A program made the position numbers and the translations under genes. A stretch of 64,000 nucleotides of DNA from DASXZH01 sp036502005 (GTDB lineage Bacteria > Armatimonadota > Fimbriimonadia > Fimbriimonadales > Fimbriimonadaceae), in the NCBI GenBank assembly GCA_036502005.1, contig DASXZH010000075.1, forward strand, positions 1 to 64,000, given 5' to 3'. Within the stretch, counting starts at the first letter, position 1, and the number at the start of each line of letters is the position of its first letter. Below are positions 1-8,029 of this stretch, piece by piece. Below the pieces are notes generated by a model. The model saw only the letters and a list, made by a program, of their open reading frames with translations. It was not told the origin of the DNA and searched no databases.

Positions 1-135
1 TCGTGGCAAGGTCAAATTGGAGCCATGCTCGAACCGATCACTACCTACCTGCATATGCAACGTGAAGGGAATCTCACACAACTTGGTAAGTCGGGCGCAG
101 TGTGGCGACTTGTTTATCAAAGCTTCGTGGATTAA
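1..135 (+). CDS. C-terminal end of an unidentified protein (5' truncated by window edge)
   Basis: Frame 1 is open from the first base to a TAA at 133-135, giving 44 residues that start SWQGQIGAML and end LVYQSFVD. The composition looks like an ordinary globular C-terminus rather than random sequence. A perfect palindrome lies 13 bases after the stop and could end its transcript. The fragment is too short for me to assign a family. It is on the same strand as the accessory genes that follow and may belong to the same island. Confidence 0.45.
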   Translation, partial: SWQGQIGAMLEPITTYLHMQREGNLTQLGKSGAVWRLVYQSFVD

Positions 136-148
136 GTCGACAACGAGA

Positions 149-173
149 GTGAGCAAGAGATTATCTTGCTCAC
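149..173. promoter_or_regulatory. Perfect 10-bp inverted repeat ahead of the XRE gene
   Basis: GTGAGCAAGA at 149-158 and TCTTGCTCAC at 164-173 are exact reverse complements around a 5-base loop. No T-tract follows, so it is a poor classical terminator, although it sits just behind the stop at 135. It may equally be an operator for the XRE protein starting at 210, since such regulators often bind palindromes in their own promoters. A weak promoter-like pair follows: TTGATT at 175-180 and TACTAT at 200-205, with a 19-base gap. Confidence 0.5.
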
Positions 174-209
174 CTTGATTAAATCTTCGAAAAACCCGAT
201 ACTATTACT

Positions 210-491
210 ATGGCCGACGAACTTCAATCGGTCGTTCCCTATCCGAATAAACTACGCGACCATCGTGAAGGTGCCAACCTAACACGGCGCCAGCTTTCGG
301 CCCTCTGCACTCGTCTTGCGGATCAGGACAACGTTCTTCATACGGGTGTGTCAATTCCCACGATCCAAAAGCTTGAAAGAGGCTTGGCTCAGCCGCGCTC
401 TTCAACGGCCAGAACCATTTCAGAAGCGCTAAAAGCAGACGTACAAGCTGTATTTACTGCTGGGATTGACACAAAAAACAGGAAAATTTAA
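210..491 (+). CDS. XRE-family helix-turn-helix transcriptional regulator
   Basis: A 93-residue protein with one HTH_XRE (Cro/C1-like) domain over about residues 13-80. The recognition region reads VSIPTIQKLERGLAQPRS followed by a helix with TARTISEAL, the usual arrangement in which a loop positions the protein before the last helices. The family binds palindromic operators and often controls accessory islands or toxin-antitoxin genes. The domain carries a short insertion (DQDNVLHTG) before the recognition helix. The ATG at 210 has no clear ribosome site; the promoter-like -10 at 200-205 would give an almost leaderless message. It lies upstream of the nuclease operon on the same strand and is the natural candidate to regulate it, which is inference. 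Confidence 0.8.
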   Translation: MADELQSVVPYPNKLRDHREGANLTRRQLSALCTRLADQDNVLHTGVSIPTIQKLERGLAQPRSSTARTISEALKADVQAVFTAGIDTKNRKI

Positions 492-577
492 CAGCTCATC
501 CCCGTATTTCGCCCAGTTCCATAACTGTTATTCTGGTGTTACTCTGATTCTAAGCAACTTTGTTTGCAAGGGGAATC

Positions 578-1090
578 ATGAGTTTCATACAGGAATCAAA
601 CGAGGACGATGATTGTCCAGCAGAAAATGAAGTTCCGCTAATACTGTCGATTTTTCTCGCCGCCTATTTTCACATTGGCTCAATTAAGTATCGGGCAGAT
701 GGAGCTCAAGGTGGTTTATTCTTTTCTGGCCTATATAGGCTCGATATCGTTCCTTACGATCTGGTGCCAGAGATTCCTTTGGATCAAAAACGTGAGCGTA
801 TCGATTGGGCTCTCATCAGATTATCTTCTCGTTGCCCATTTTTTAATAGATCCGATGTGCAGTTCGCAATCGCAAGCCTTCCAGGAATTGAGCATGTCTA
901 TGAAAACAATCTCCTGAAAGGGATACCTCGACATCCAATCTGGAAACGTGCGTCAGATTCCGATCAGATCGCATTTGGTTTTGAAGCTTCCCTGGATTTG
1001 CGAAAAAGGGCGACTCTTTATTGGGAGTTTCGGGCCAGATTTCACAAGGGCGACGAATACGACGATCTGGATTGCCTGGAGGACGAATGA
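578..1090 (+). CDS. Hypothetical acidic protein coupled to the MBL nuclease
   Basis: A 170-residue protein I do not recognise. I choose the ATG at 578 because AAGGGG at 568-573 is well placed; a TTG at 560 would add six residues. The N-terminus is acidic (ESNEDDD), as is the C-terminus, which ends DEYDDLDCLEDE. The middle mixes hydrophobic and aromatic residues (LAAYFHIGSIKYRADG, GLFFSGLYRLDIVPYD) without a clear membrane helix. Its stop overlaps the start of the metallo-beta-lactamase gene by ATGA at 1087-1090, so the two are probably translationally coupled and may work together. It could be a partner or specificity subunit; nothing in the sequence decides this. Confidence 0.7.
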   Translation: MSFIQESNEDDDCPAENEVPLILSIFLAAYFHIGSIKYRADGAQGGLFFSGLYRLDIVPYDLVPEIPLDQKRERIDWALIRLSSRCPFFNRSDVQFAIASLPGIEHVYENNLLKGIPRHPIWKRASDSDQIAFGFEASLDLRKRATLYWEFRARFHKGDEYDDLDCLEDE

Positions 1091-2685
1091 AACTCCTACG
1101 CGAAATCCAGTTAAATCTCGAATCGGCCGTAACAGTCAGTTTGCTTTCGGGACATCGGCAGATCGGCGGGACGAAACTCCATATTCAAGAAGGCAATAAC
1201 GGAATTCTCGTCGACTTCGGCTTAAACTTCTCGCTTTACGGCAAGTATTTTGGGGACTTTAACAAAATCCGAACTTGTCATGGAATTCACGATCCATGGC
1301 AAATGGGCATTCTGCCGCCTGTAGAGGGACTTTATAGATCTGATTTGCAACCGATGGGAATGGGCCTTCAAGGGGAGGTCCTGCCCGTCGATGCCTGCCT
1401 GATCTCGCATCCTCACATGGACCATTGGTTTGGAGCAGGTGCATTGCGAGAGGATTTGCCCTTTCATATGAGTGCGCTTTGCGCGGCCATGCTTAAGAGC
1501 ACTCAAGACATAGGCCAATCCGATTTTATGGGCGAGGTGGCCTATGCCGTTCCCAAAGTTAATTCTTCGGCGGATCCTCGTGCCATTTGCTCGGCAGCCA
1601 CAAGCTCCGCCGCGAACGCAAGACCTCTCGCCGTGGTTCATGGCGAGCTGACCAGCGAATTGCAACAGATTTGGAATGGCACCAAGAACTCCTCGCCGCG
1701 AGCGCGTCAAATGAACCCGAACATAGTTTCCGTTAACACGGAACGCGCTGGCAATTTCAAGGTCGAAGCTTGGCCAGTCGATCACAGCACATTAGGATGC
1801 TTGGGCTTCATAGTCTACACGAGCGCTGGGCCCGTCGCATATACAGGAGACCTACGACGCCACGGAAAATTAGGCTACTTAACCGACAGATTTATTGAAC
1901 GCCTCAAGGCAATCAAACCAAAAGTGCTTGTTGCGGAGCATACGCGTATCGGTCGCCCTATGGCAGTCAATACGACAGAAGGGGATGTTCGCGAACGAGC
2001 GATCGCGATCGCCAAGGCTCACGTCGGAGCACCAATCATTTGCGACTTCGGCGGCCGCCATGTCGAAAGGCTCTTAAGCTTCTTAGACGTCGCTTATGCG
2101 ACGGCGCGGCAGCTTGTGGTCAGCACAAAAGATGCTCATTTACTTGAAACCATCGGTAAGGTTGACCCTGATTGGAACGTGCTCAATAGTCGTCAGATCT
2201 TGATTTATGACGAGGTGAAAGCTTCGCCAAACGTTTGGGAACGCGAGCTTAAAACTCGCCATCAGAGTCGCTTAATAACGGCCCCAGAAGTGAAAGCTGC
2301 AAGAGGAGATTTACTTCTATGCCTTAGCCTTTGGGATTTAACTGAAACCTTATCATTTGAGCCCGAAGGGCTGCAATACATTTACTCAAGTTCAGAACCG
2401 CATGGCGAACTCGATGCTGTTGCAGACCTCTGGCGCCTAAACAACTGGGTTTCTCGCTGTAACGGCGAGCTCCATGGATTTCGATGGGAAGGCGTTGGCC
2501 AAAACGGCCAACCAATATTCGACGATCTGGCCCTAAACGCTTCTGGCCACATTTCGGAAGAGGATCTCGAATGGCTCGTGAAAGAAGTGCAGCCTGAAAT
2601 CCTGATACCGTGCCATGGCGAACATCCCGAATGGTTTGCCGAAATTCTCAAGGATGAACCTATCAAGGTGGTGCTTGGTGATTAA
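1087..2685 (+). CDS. Metallo-beta-lactamase fold, beta-CASP / RNase J-like nuclease
   Basis: A 532-residue protein starting at the ATG that overlaps the upstream stop. The signature SHPHMDHW near residue 108 is the HxHxDH metal motif. YTGDLRRHG near residue 250 supplies the later aspartate. The C-terminal part has LNASGHISEEDL and ILIPCHGEHPEW, matching the beta-CASP and C-terminal histidine motifs of RNase J and CPSF-type nucleases, which cut RNA or DNA using two zinc ions. RNase J itself is usually about 550 residues, but this protein is divergent: between the GDL motif and the GH motif I see little familiar sequence, and a DNA substrate is possible. Its place in an operon with a transposase and a Cas4-like nuclease argues for nucleic-acid defence or mobility rather than general RNA decay. 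Confidence 0.8.
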   Translation: MKLLREIQLNLESAVTVSLLSGHRQIGGTKLHIQEGNNGILVDFGLNFSLYGKYFGDFNKIRTCHGIHDPWQMGILPPVEGLYRSDLQPMGMGLQGEVLPVDACLISHPHMDHWFGAGALREDLPFHMSALCAAMLKSTQDIGQSDFMGEVAYAVPKVNSSADPRAICSAATSSAANARPLAVVHGELTSELQQIWNGTKNSSPRARQMNPNIVSVNTERAGNFKVEAWPVDHSTLGCLGFIVYTSAGPVAYTGDLRRHGKLGYLTDRFIERLKAIKPKVLVAEHTRIGRPMAVNTTEGDVRERAIAIAKAHVGAPIICDFGGRHVERLLSFLDVAYATARQLVVSTKDAHLLETIGKVDPDWNVLNSRQILIYDEVKASPNVWERELKTRHQSRLITAPEVKAARGDLLLCLSLWDLTETLSFEPEGLQYIYSSSEPHGELDAVADLWRLNNWVSRCNGELHGFRWEGVGQNGQPIFDDLALNASGHISEEDLEWLVKEVQPEILIPCHGEHPEWFAEILKDEPIKVVLGD

Positions 2686-2723
2686 TTCGAAATCCAAATA
2701 CGTCAAAAGCGCTCCAGCGCAAG

Positions 2724-3827
2724 ATGACTTATTGCAGAACAATGTCTGAAGTCGCCACCCCGCCATTCAAGCTCAATGCCGAGTTCCCGCGGACTTTGCG
2801 TGAATACGAGACTCGCTTTGCTACGGAAGAAGCGTGTCGCGAGCATCTATTCAACATCCGTTGGCCAGAGGGGTTCATATGCCCAAAGTGTAAGCGGCGA
2901 GATACTCCGTGGAAGCTTGCCAATCGAGACATCTTTGTTTGCCGACACTGCGAGCATCACGCGTCTCTGAAGGCGGGCACCTTATTTCACAAGTCGAAGA
3001 GGCCGCTGACGGATTGGTTTCGGGCGATCTATTTTGTGGCTGAAAATAAACAAACAATTTCGGCACTGACGCTTATGCGGTATATGGGGTGCAAGCTCGA
3101 TACGGCTTGGACTTGGATCCAGAAGATCCGCGAGCTATTAGGACCTGATGACTCCGATGGCCCGCTCTTTGGAGAAGTGGAGTTAGACGAGGCCTTTTTT
3201 GGCGGTGTGTTGCCAAATGCAAAACCAGGCTTAGGCAGCGCAAACAAGATAGTTGTTGCGTTTGCAATCGAACGACGCGGCCGTCATTCGGGCAGAGTTA
3301 GAGCAAAAGTGCTACCAAACAGAACAGGGCCAATCATGCAGGCGTTCGTTGAGAGCACTGTCGTGACTGGCTCATATCTCATTTCGGATGCGGCCAAGCA
3401 GTATGCGAGTCTTGCCAAGAAAGGTTACGTGTTAGATTCTCGGGAATGCTATCACCGTGGTCAGGCTGCGATTGCAAAGGGCGGCGAAAAGTTGGCCACA
3501 GTGCATCTCAAATGCGTCAATCGAGCCATCTCACTTATCAAGCGCATCATCTTTACGACTCACCAGGGCTCGTTCAGCGGAAAGCATTTGCAGAAGAATA
3601 TTGACGAATTTGTATTTCGATACAATAGGCGCGATCCCAAAGCGAGAAAGCCCGAGATTCCACTGTGTAGAGCACAAGAGCTGCTTTATCGCGGTTCCCA
3701 ATCAAGATGTTCTTTTCGATGGATGATCATCGGCAGACCAGGCCCCAAAACACCCATTCGGCCTGTTCCAAAGATTAGGCCATGGTCGGTGCTTTGGGAA
3801 ACTGTAGAAGGATTCAACGAGGGCTGA
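2724..3827 (+). CDS. IS1595-family (ISXO2-like) DDE transposase
   Basis: A 367-residue protein. A zinc ribbon comes first: CPKCKRRD, then CRHCEHHASLKAGTLFH. The DDE core follows. VELDEAFFGG holds the first aspartate (D155), SYLISDAAKQY the second (D222), and CVNRAISLIKR the third position as N266 with a lysine seven residues on. This fits the D-D-N-K pattern known in several IS1595 subgroups, so the site looks complete. FVFRYNRR marks the usual C-terminal end; about 50 further residues of unusual sequence follow. I see no terminal inverted repeats: the gene begins 38 bases after the MBL stop, and the next gene starts one base after its own stop. It is therefore placed like an operon member, not like an inserted IS. 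Confidence 0.85.
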   Translation: MTYCRTMSEVATPPFKLNAEFPRTLREYETRFATEEACREHLFNIRWPEGFICPKCKRRDTPWKLANRDIFVCRHCEHHASLKAGTLFHKSKRPLTDWFRAIYFVAENKQTISALTLMRYMGCKLDTAWTWIQKIRELLGPDDSDGPLFGEVELDEAFFGGVLPNAKPGLGSANKIVVAFAIERRGRHSGRVRAKVLPNRTGPIMQAFVESTVVTGSYLISDAAKQYASLAKKGYVLDSRECYHRGQAAIAKGGEKLATVHLKCVNRAISLIKRIIFTTHQGSFSGKHLQKNIDEFVFRYNRRDPKARKPEIPLCRAQELLYRGSQSRCSFRWMIIGRPGPKTPIRPVPKIRPWSVLWETVEGFNEG

Positions 3828-3828
3828 C

Positions 3829-4893
3829 ATGGGTACAGCAAGGAAGCGTTCCTGGAGTTTTTCGCGCCAGCGATCTTATGAGTATTGTCCGAGGCGGTTC
3901 TACTATGACTATTTTTCTTGGGGTGATCAAGACGAGAAACTCGTAAACTACCTGAGAAGAATCACCACTCCCGAGCAGCTCGCGGGCCTAATAGTCCATG
4001 ACGTCTTAGCTCTTTGGCTCCAACAGTATCGCCAGATAGGAATTGCACCCGTAAACCTCCAGGAGTTTGCTCTCGCTCGATATCGCCGCTCAATCGAACA
4101 AAGCCGTGAATTTGTGAATACCATAAAGGAAGATAGGCGCCCCTCATCCTCTGGACCGATCTTTGATCAGGACCTTTATCGAGAACACTATTTCGGCTCG
4201 CTATTTGCTGGCCAACAATCGATTATCGAGTCCTTGCAAAACTTTGAATCTGGTTCCGTTTGGGAAGCAATAAGGAAAACGAAACGAAAACGGGAAGGGG
4301 AACAACTTTGGTTGGAAGTAGATACCAATCTTCATGAAGGTCGCTGGATCGAAGCCGACTTATCCTTGGGACTTGGAGGAGCAGATGGACTTCGAATTTA
4401 CGCCGTGTTTGATTTCGGTCTAAAACGCGATGGCAAATTACACCTATATGAATGGAAGACTGGGCGAATAACTGATAAGGCAAAGGCTAACGCGAAACAA
4501 CAAATGGCTGTTTACGCGCTTTGGGGGCTTGCCAACGGATACGCATTGAGCGAAATCGTAAGCCACATTGTTTGGTTAGGTTCTGCAGACACCCATTTCG
4601 ACTTAGAAGTGACTGATCGCGATTTGGATGAAGTGCGCCAGCTGATCCTGACTCAGGATCAGCTGGAAAACTCGAAGACCGTACACCACGCCACGAAGAA
4701 AAGAGGATTAAACAATAGCTTCTATGTGGCTGAACGGGATAACTTTCCCCAAACAGATAATTTGCGTAACTGCGCTCGATGCAAATATCGTATGTTGTGT
4801 GGATTCACAAAGGCCCAACTCCCGCATCGCGATATTACACTGATGCCGCTTGCCGCAACTCCTTTATCCGATCCTCCATCAACTGCGCCGTGA
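3829..4893 (+). CDS. PD-(D/E)XK nuclease with Fe-S cysteines (Cas4/AddB-like)
   Basis: A 354-residue protein starting one base after the transposase stop. SYEYCPRRFYYDYF at residues 16-29 supplies the first cysteine (C20); NCARCKYRMLC near the C-terminus supplies C315, C318 and C324. This C-n-C-x2-C-x5-C spacing is the iron-sulphur staple of Cas4, AddB and related RecB-type nucleases. The nuclease motifs are all present: a histidine in LAGLIVHDVLAL, the aspartate of VFDFGLKRDG, the EWKTG box and QQMAVYALW. The family degrades or trims DNA ends. No cas, helicase or recombination gene is near, so this is a stand-alone copy. The last 20 residues are proline- and alanine-rich and probably unstructured. 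Confidence 0.85.
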   Translation: MGTARKRSWSFSRQRSYEYCPRRFYYDYFSWGDQDEKLVNYLRRITTPEQLAGLIVHDVLALWLQQYRQIGIAPVNLQEFALARYRRSIEQSREFVNTIKEDRRPSSSGPIFDQDLYREHYFGSLFAGQQSIIESLQNFESGSVWEAIRKTKRKREGEQLWLEVDTNLHEGRWIEADLSLGLGGADGLRIYAVFDFGLKRDGKLHLYEWKTGRITDKAKANAKQQMAVYALWGLANGYALSEIVSHIVWLGSADTHFDLEVTDRDLDEVRQLILTQDQLENSKTVHHATKKRGLNNSFYVAERDNFPQTDNLRNCARCKYRMLCGFTKAQLPHRDITLMPLAATPLSDPPSTAP

Positions 4894-4990
4894 TATCCCA
4901 AATTTCGCTTGCCGAGTCCTCGTAACCCAATCGTTGTAGAGACTGCGCAGCCTCCTTTAATCGCGCAATTACGTCCACTATGTAATCCAT
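4835..4990 (-). CDS. Possible small helical protein antisense to the nuclease 3' end
   Basis: An ATG at 4990 opens 51 codons on the minus strand, beginning MDYIVDVIARLKEAAQSL and ending in a charged helix (LMEDRIKELRQAA). The heptad spacing of hydrophobic residues is protein-like. It overlaps the last 59 bases of the nuclease gene, whose C-terminus there is low-complexity. No good ribosome site precedes the ATG. It may be a real small gene or a chance frame. Confidence 0.3.
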   Translation of the reverse strand: MDYIVDVIARLKEAAQSLQRLGYEDSASEIWDITAQLMEDRIKELRQAASV

Positions 4991-5062
4991 GATCACTATT
5001 GTGGGAAAATGAATTGGGATTTCCCATTGTCACTTGAGATGTGAGGAAACCCACTTAAATAT

Positions 5063-5359
5063 ATGGCACAGCCCGCGCATATACAACCAGTTTTGATCCC
5101 CGAAGATCTTCGCTCACTGTTGCTAGCCAAGTTTGGCGATAAGGAGCTTTCTGCATGGGTAACCGAAGCCGTAGTCGTTGAGGCAGTGCGTCAGCATGTG
5201 ATCTCTCGTAACAAAGGAGCTACACTTTTAGGATTAAACGACTACGAGGCGCGCGAGGCATTCTTCGATCGGCACGAACTGTTCAACGAATACACCATGG
5301 AAATGCTTGAACAAGACTTCAAAACGATCGAACGACATCTTCGTGAATCAAAAAAGTGA
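5063..5359 (+). CDS. UPF0175-like small DNA-binding / antitoxin protein
   Basis: A 98-residue protein. The central stretch EAVRQHVISRNKGATLLGL followed by NDYEAREAFFDRHELF resembles the UPF0175 fold, a small helix-turn-helix protein often found as an antitoxin beside a PIN-type toxin. No toxin gene lies next to it here. The start at 5063 follows an AT-rich gap that contains an imperfect inverted repeat, TGGGAAA / TTTCCCA, at about 5000-5026, which could be its operator. It closes the accessory island: the next gene downstream is a metabolic glycosidase. The family match is by overall pattern and is moderate. Confidence 0.6.
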   Translation: MAQPAHIQPVLIPEDLRSLLLAKFGDKELSAWVTEAVVVEAVRQHVISRNKGATLLGLNDYEAREAFFDRHELFNEYTMEMLEQDFKTIERHLRESKK

Positions 5360-5477
5360 CCCTGGTCGTATCCGATACTTCACCGCTTAACTACCACTGT
5401 CATAATGTTTGCAGCGATTCATCGCCTTAACCGGTTCAGCAAGGCCCTGCGAATCGGTTTTTTCACGTTTACCGCCG

Positions 5478-7562
5478 ATGCCTAACTCGAACGACAAAGT
5501 AAACAGCTTGCTCGCCAAAATGACCCTCGAAGAGAAGGTCGGCCAGCTCAACCTCGTTCCTAACGAAAGCGATGCAGGAGCAGAGCTTATCCAGAGTGGC
5601 GGCTTGGGATCCTTGATTTGCGCCACCAGCGCCTACGCAGGCAATGAAAAGCAGAACCGCGTTCGTGTTGAAAACATCAACCGCCTCCAGAAGATTTCCA
5701 AAGAAGAGTCGCGTTTAGGCATCCCTCTTCTCGTTGGAAGAGACGTGATCCATGGCCACCGAACGGTGGCGCCCATTCCGCTGGGCCAAGCCTCCAGTTG
5801 GTCGCCCGAACTGGTTCATAACGCAGCAAGGGTTGCTTCTCAGGAGGCCTATGCCGATGGGGTCCGATGGGTTTATACGCCCATGCTGGATATCGCCCGG
5901 GACGGGCGATGGGGACGAATCGCCGAAAGCTACGGAGAAGATCCCCATTTGGCCTCCGTGCTAGCCCGTGCGAGTATTGAAGGTCTTCAGGAACGCAAAG
6001 ATGGGGTGCTGCAGATTGCCGCTTGCGCAAAGCATTTTGTGGGCTATGGAAGCGTAGAGGGTGGACGAGATTACAACTCCGGCGAGATTGGGCCTTTCTC
6101 CATGCGCAACATCTACATGCCGCCCTTTAAGGCGGCTGTTGAGGCCGGTGTCGCGTCCATCATGACCTGCTTTAACGACTTGGGCGGCGTGCCTGTCACC
6201 GCCGACCCACGCCTAGTAAGAGACATTTTAAAGAACGAGTGGGGCTTTGAAGGCTTTACGGTAAGCGATTGGGGAGCAGTAGAAGAGCTTATTACTCACG
6301 GAGTAGCTGCGGATAAGGCACAAGCGGCGCTTTTAGCGCTCTCCGCCGGGATCGATGTGGACATGGCTTCCGATTGCTATCTCGGCAATCTTGGGGCGTT
6401 GCTTGCGTCCGGAAAGGTTTCGCTGGAGTGGATCGATGATGCGGTTCGCCGTCTGCTGCTTGTTAAACAAGATTTAGGTCTGTTCGAGAATCCCTACACC
6501 GATGAGTCATTGATCGAGGAGAGGCATTTCACCGCGACAAACAAAGAAAAGGTGCTGGACCTCTGCCGCAAGAGCATCGTTTTGATCAAGAATAGCGATA
6601 GGATCCTACCTTTAACGGCGGACCACAAGAAGATCGGACTCTTTGGTCCGATGATGGACGAACAGGCTGCCATGCTCGGCACCTGGTGTTTGGATGGTCT
6701 CGCTTCCGATGTGGTAACCCTTAGAGAAGCCTGCTCCAGCGAGTTTAGCTCTCGAGAGTTTCTGTTTTCAAACCATGCCGATGAGGCCATTAACATGGCC
6801 CGTTACTGCGATGTGGCCATCGTTGCTGTAGGCGAAACCGCCCAAAGAACTGGAGAAGCTAACTCGACAACCACCATCGATTTGCCCCCTGGCCAACTGG
6901 AGTTTATTAAGGGCGTTCACCGAATAGGCGTTCCGGTCATTGCCGTGGTTTACGCGGGCCGGCCAATCAACCTAAGCTGGCTGGAAGCCAACGTAGATGG
7001 GATTTTGTTTGCCTGGCATCCTGGGGTGGTTGGCAACTTGGCGGTTGCGGAGATTTTGTCCGGACGGACGCGTCCTAGCGGCCGCTTGCCTGTTACCTTC
7101 CCTCGCTCCACTGGCCAGATTCCGATTTATTACAACCACCGGCGCACCGGCCGGCCCCTGGATCCTTACGAGCGCGGCGTTTCGAGGTATGTGGATGAGA
7201 AAGATTCGCCTCTTTATCCCTTTGGTTTCGGTTTGGGTTATGGGTCTTCGGAATATAGCGATCTAAAGGCTTCGCGTCGCGGCGACAAGTTTAAGGTCAC
7301 CTGTATGGTTTCGGGAGATATCGATGAAGTCGTTCAGCTTTACATCCGGGATGAGGTTGCGGTAGCTGCTCGACCGGTTAAAGAGCTGAAGGCTTTTCAG
7401 CACGCTTCACTCCAGGGCCGGCAGGTCGTGGAGTTTGATTTGGACGAGTCACATTTGGGCTACTACGGGCCGGATGAGAAATGGCGCGTTGATCCTGGCG
7501 AGTTTGAGGTTTTTGTGGGCTCCGACTCCGTGCGAGGAATTTCGACGAAGTTCGACCTCTAG
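5478..7562 (+). CDS. Glycoside hydrolase family 3 beta-glucosidase-type enzyme
   Basis: A 694-residue exo-acting glycosidase. I prefer the ATG at 5478 because the protein then opens with NDKVNSLLAKMTLEEKVGQL, the normal GH3 N-terminus; an open frame back to 5409 adds 23 unlikely residues. The TIM-barrel part has AKHFVGYGSVEGGRDYN and GFTVSDWGAVEEL, in which D264 is the expected nucleophile. The second alpha/beta domain starts near residue 370 (CRKSIVLIKNSDRILPLT), and an Fn3-like domain ends the protein. There is no signal peptide, so it is probably cytoplasmic and acts on imported oligosaccharides. It neighbours the galactan operon but is on the opposite strand. Substrate could be glucosides, xylosides or galactosides. 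Confidence 0.9.
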   Translation: MPNSNDKVNSLLAKMTLEEKVGQLNLVPNESDAGAELIQSGGLGSLICATSAYAGNEKQNRVRVENINRLQKISKEESRLGIPLLVGRDVIHGHRTVAPIPLGQASSWSPELVHNAARVASQEAYADGVRWVYTPMLDIARDGRWGRIAESYGEDPHLASVLARASIEGLQERKDGVLQIAACAKHFVGYGSVEGGRDYNSGEIGPFSMRNIYMPPFKAAVEAGVASIMTCFNDLGGVPVTADPRLVRDILKNEWGFEGFTVSDWGAVEELITHGVAADKAQAALLALSAGIDVDMASDCYLGNLGALLASGKVSLEWIDDAVRRLLLVKQDLGLFENPYTDESLIEERHFTATNKEKVLDLCRKSIVLIKNSDRILPLTADHKKIGLFGPMMDEQAAMLGTWCLDGLASDVVTLREACSSEFSSREFLFSNHADEAINMARYCDVAIVAVGETAQRTGEANSTTTIDLPPGQLEFIKGVHRIGVPVIAVVYAGRPINLSWLEANVDGILFAWHPGVVGNLAVAEILSGRTRPSGRLPVTFPRSTGQIPIYYNHRRTGRPLDPYERGVSRYVDEKDSPLYPFGFGLGYGSSEYSDLKASRRGDKFKVTCMVSGDIDEVVQLYIRDEVAVAARPVKELKAFQHASLQGRQVVEFDLDESHLGYYGPDEKWRVDPGEFEVFVGSDSVRGISTKFDL

Positions 7563-7645
7563 TTCTGCAAACATTTTCGAATGCGGCGAGTTCGAGGCTG
7601 TTGCATGGAGCTCGCTTTATGTGCTTCGCGACTAAACACCTTTCC

Positions 7646-7775
7646 CCTCCCTCCCGGATCGTACCTCACCGACCTCCCTCGCGGAGGAGAGAGGTTTGGT
7701 TTGGGAGGCTCCTGAAGTTTCGATCCACGGCAAATCTTTAACGTGCAACGATCTCCCGAAGAGAGAGGTTTGAAT
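7646..7775. repeat. C/G-rich dispersed repeat in the gap after the GH3 gene
   Basis: The 467-base gap between the GH3 stop and 8030 has no convincing gene. It holds CCTCCCTCCCGGATCGTACC followed by TCACCGACCTCCCTCGCGGA, closely related to the inverted element at 47068-47218 (shared CTCACCGACCTC core). GAGAGAGGTTTG occurs at 7688-7699, and GAGAGAGGTTTGAATTTTGC again near 7761. This looks like a decayed or partial copy of a dispersed intergenic repeat. I see nothing else in the gap apart from AT-rich sequence upstream of the next gene. Confidence 0.5.
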
Positions 7776-8029
7776 TTTGCGGCCTACAAATTTAATGCCC
7801 TTGCAACAAGCTCCGGGCCACCGCACTCCCAAATCGGCCCACGGCTTCCTTCCACGTATCGGCGCTAATTGACTCAAGAGAATCCTGAGAATCTTTGGCG
7901 CTTTCGGAGTAGTTTGCCCAGCGAGAGCTTGCCACACTCAATACCTCACCATATTGCCAGCATCAATCGATCTTATTGCCTCGTCTCTAACCAAAAGTTA
8001 GCGGCTATAGCCGTTGACCGGACGCGACT

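Noticed and set aside
3500..3560. Transposase thought inactive because the usual glutamate is N266
   Set aside because: Several IS1595 subgroups use D-D-N with a following K, which is present at +7, so the site is probably complete.
5677..6030. Minus-strand frames of 117 and 77 aa over the GH3 gene
   Set aside because: Antisense to the strongly conserved glycosidase barrel; no ribosome site or family pattern.
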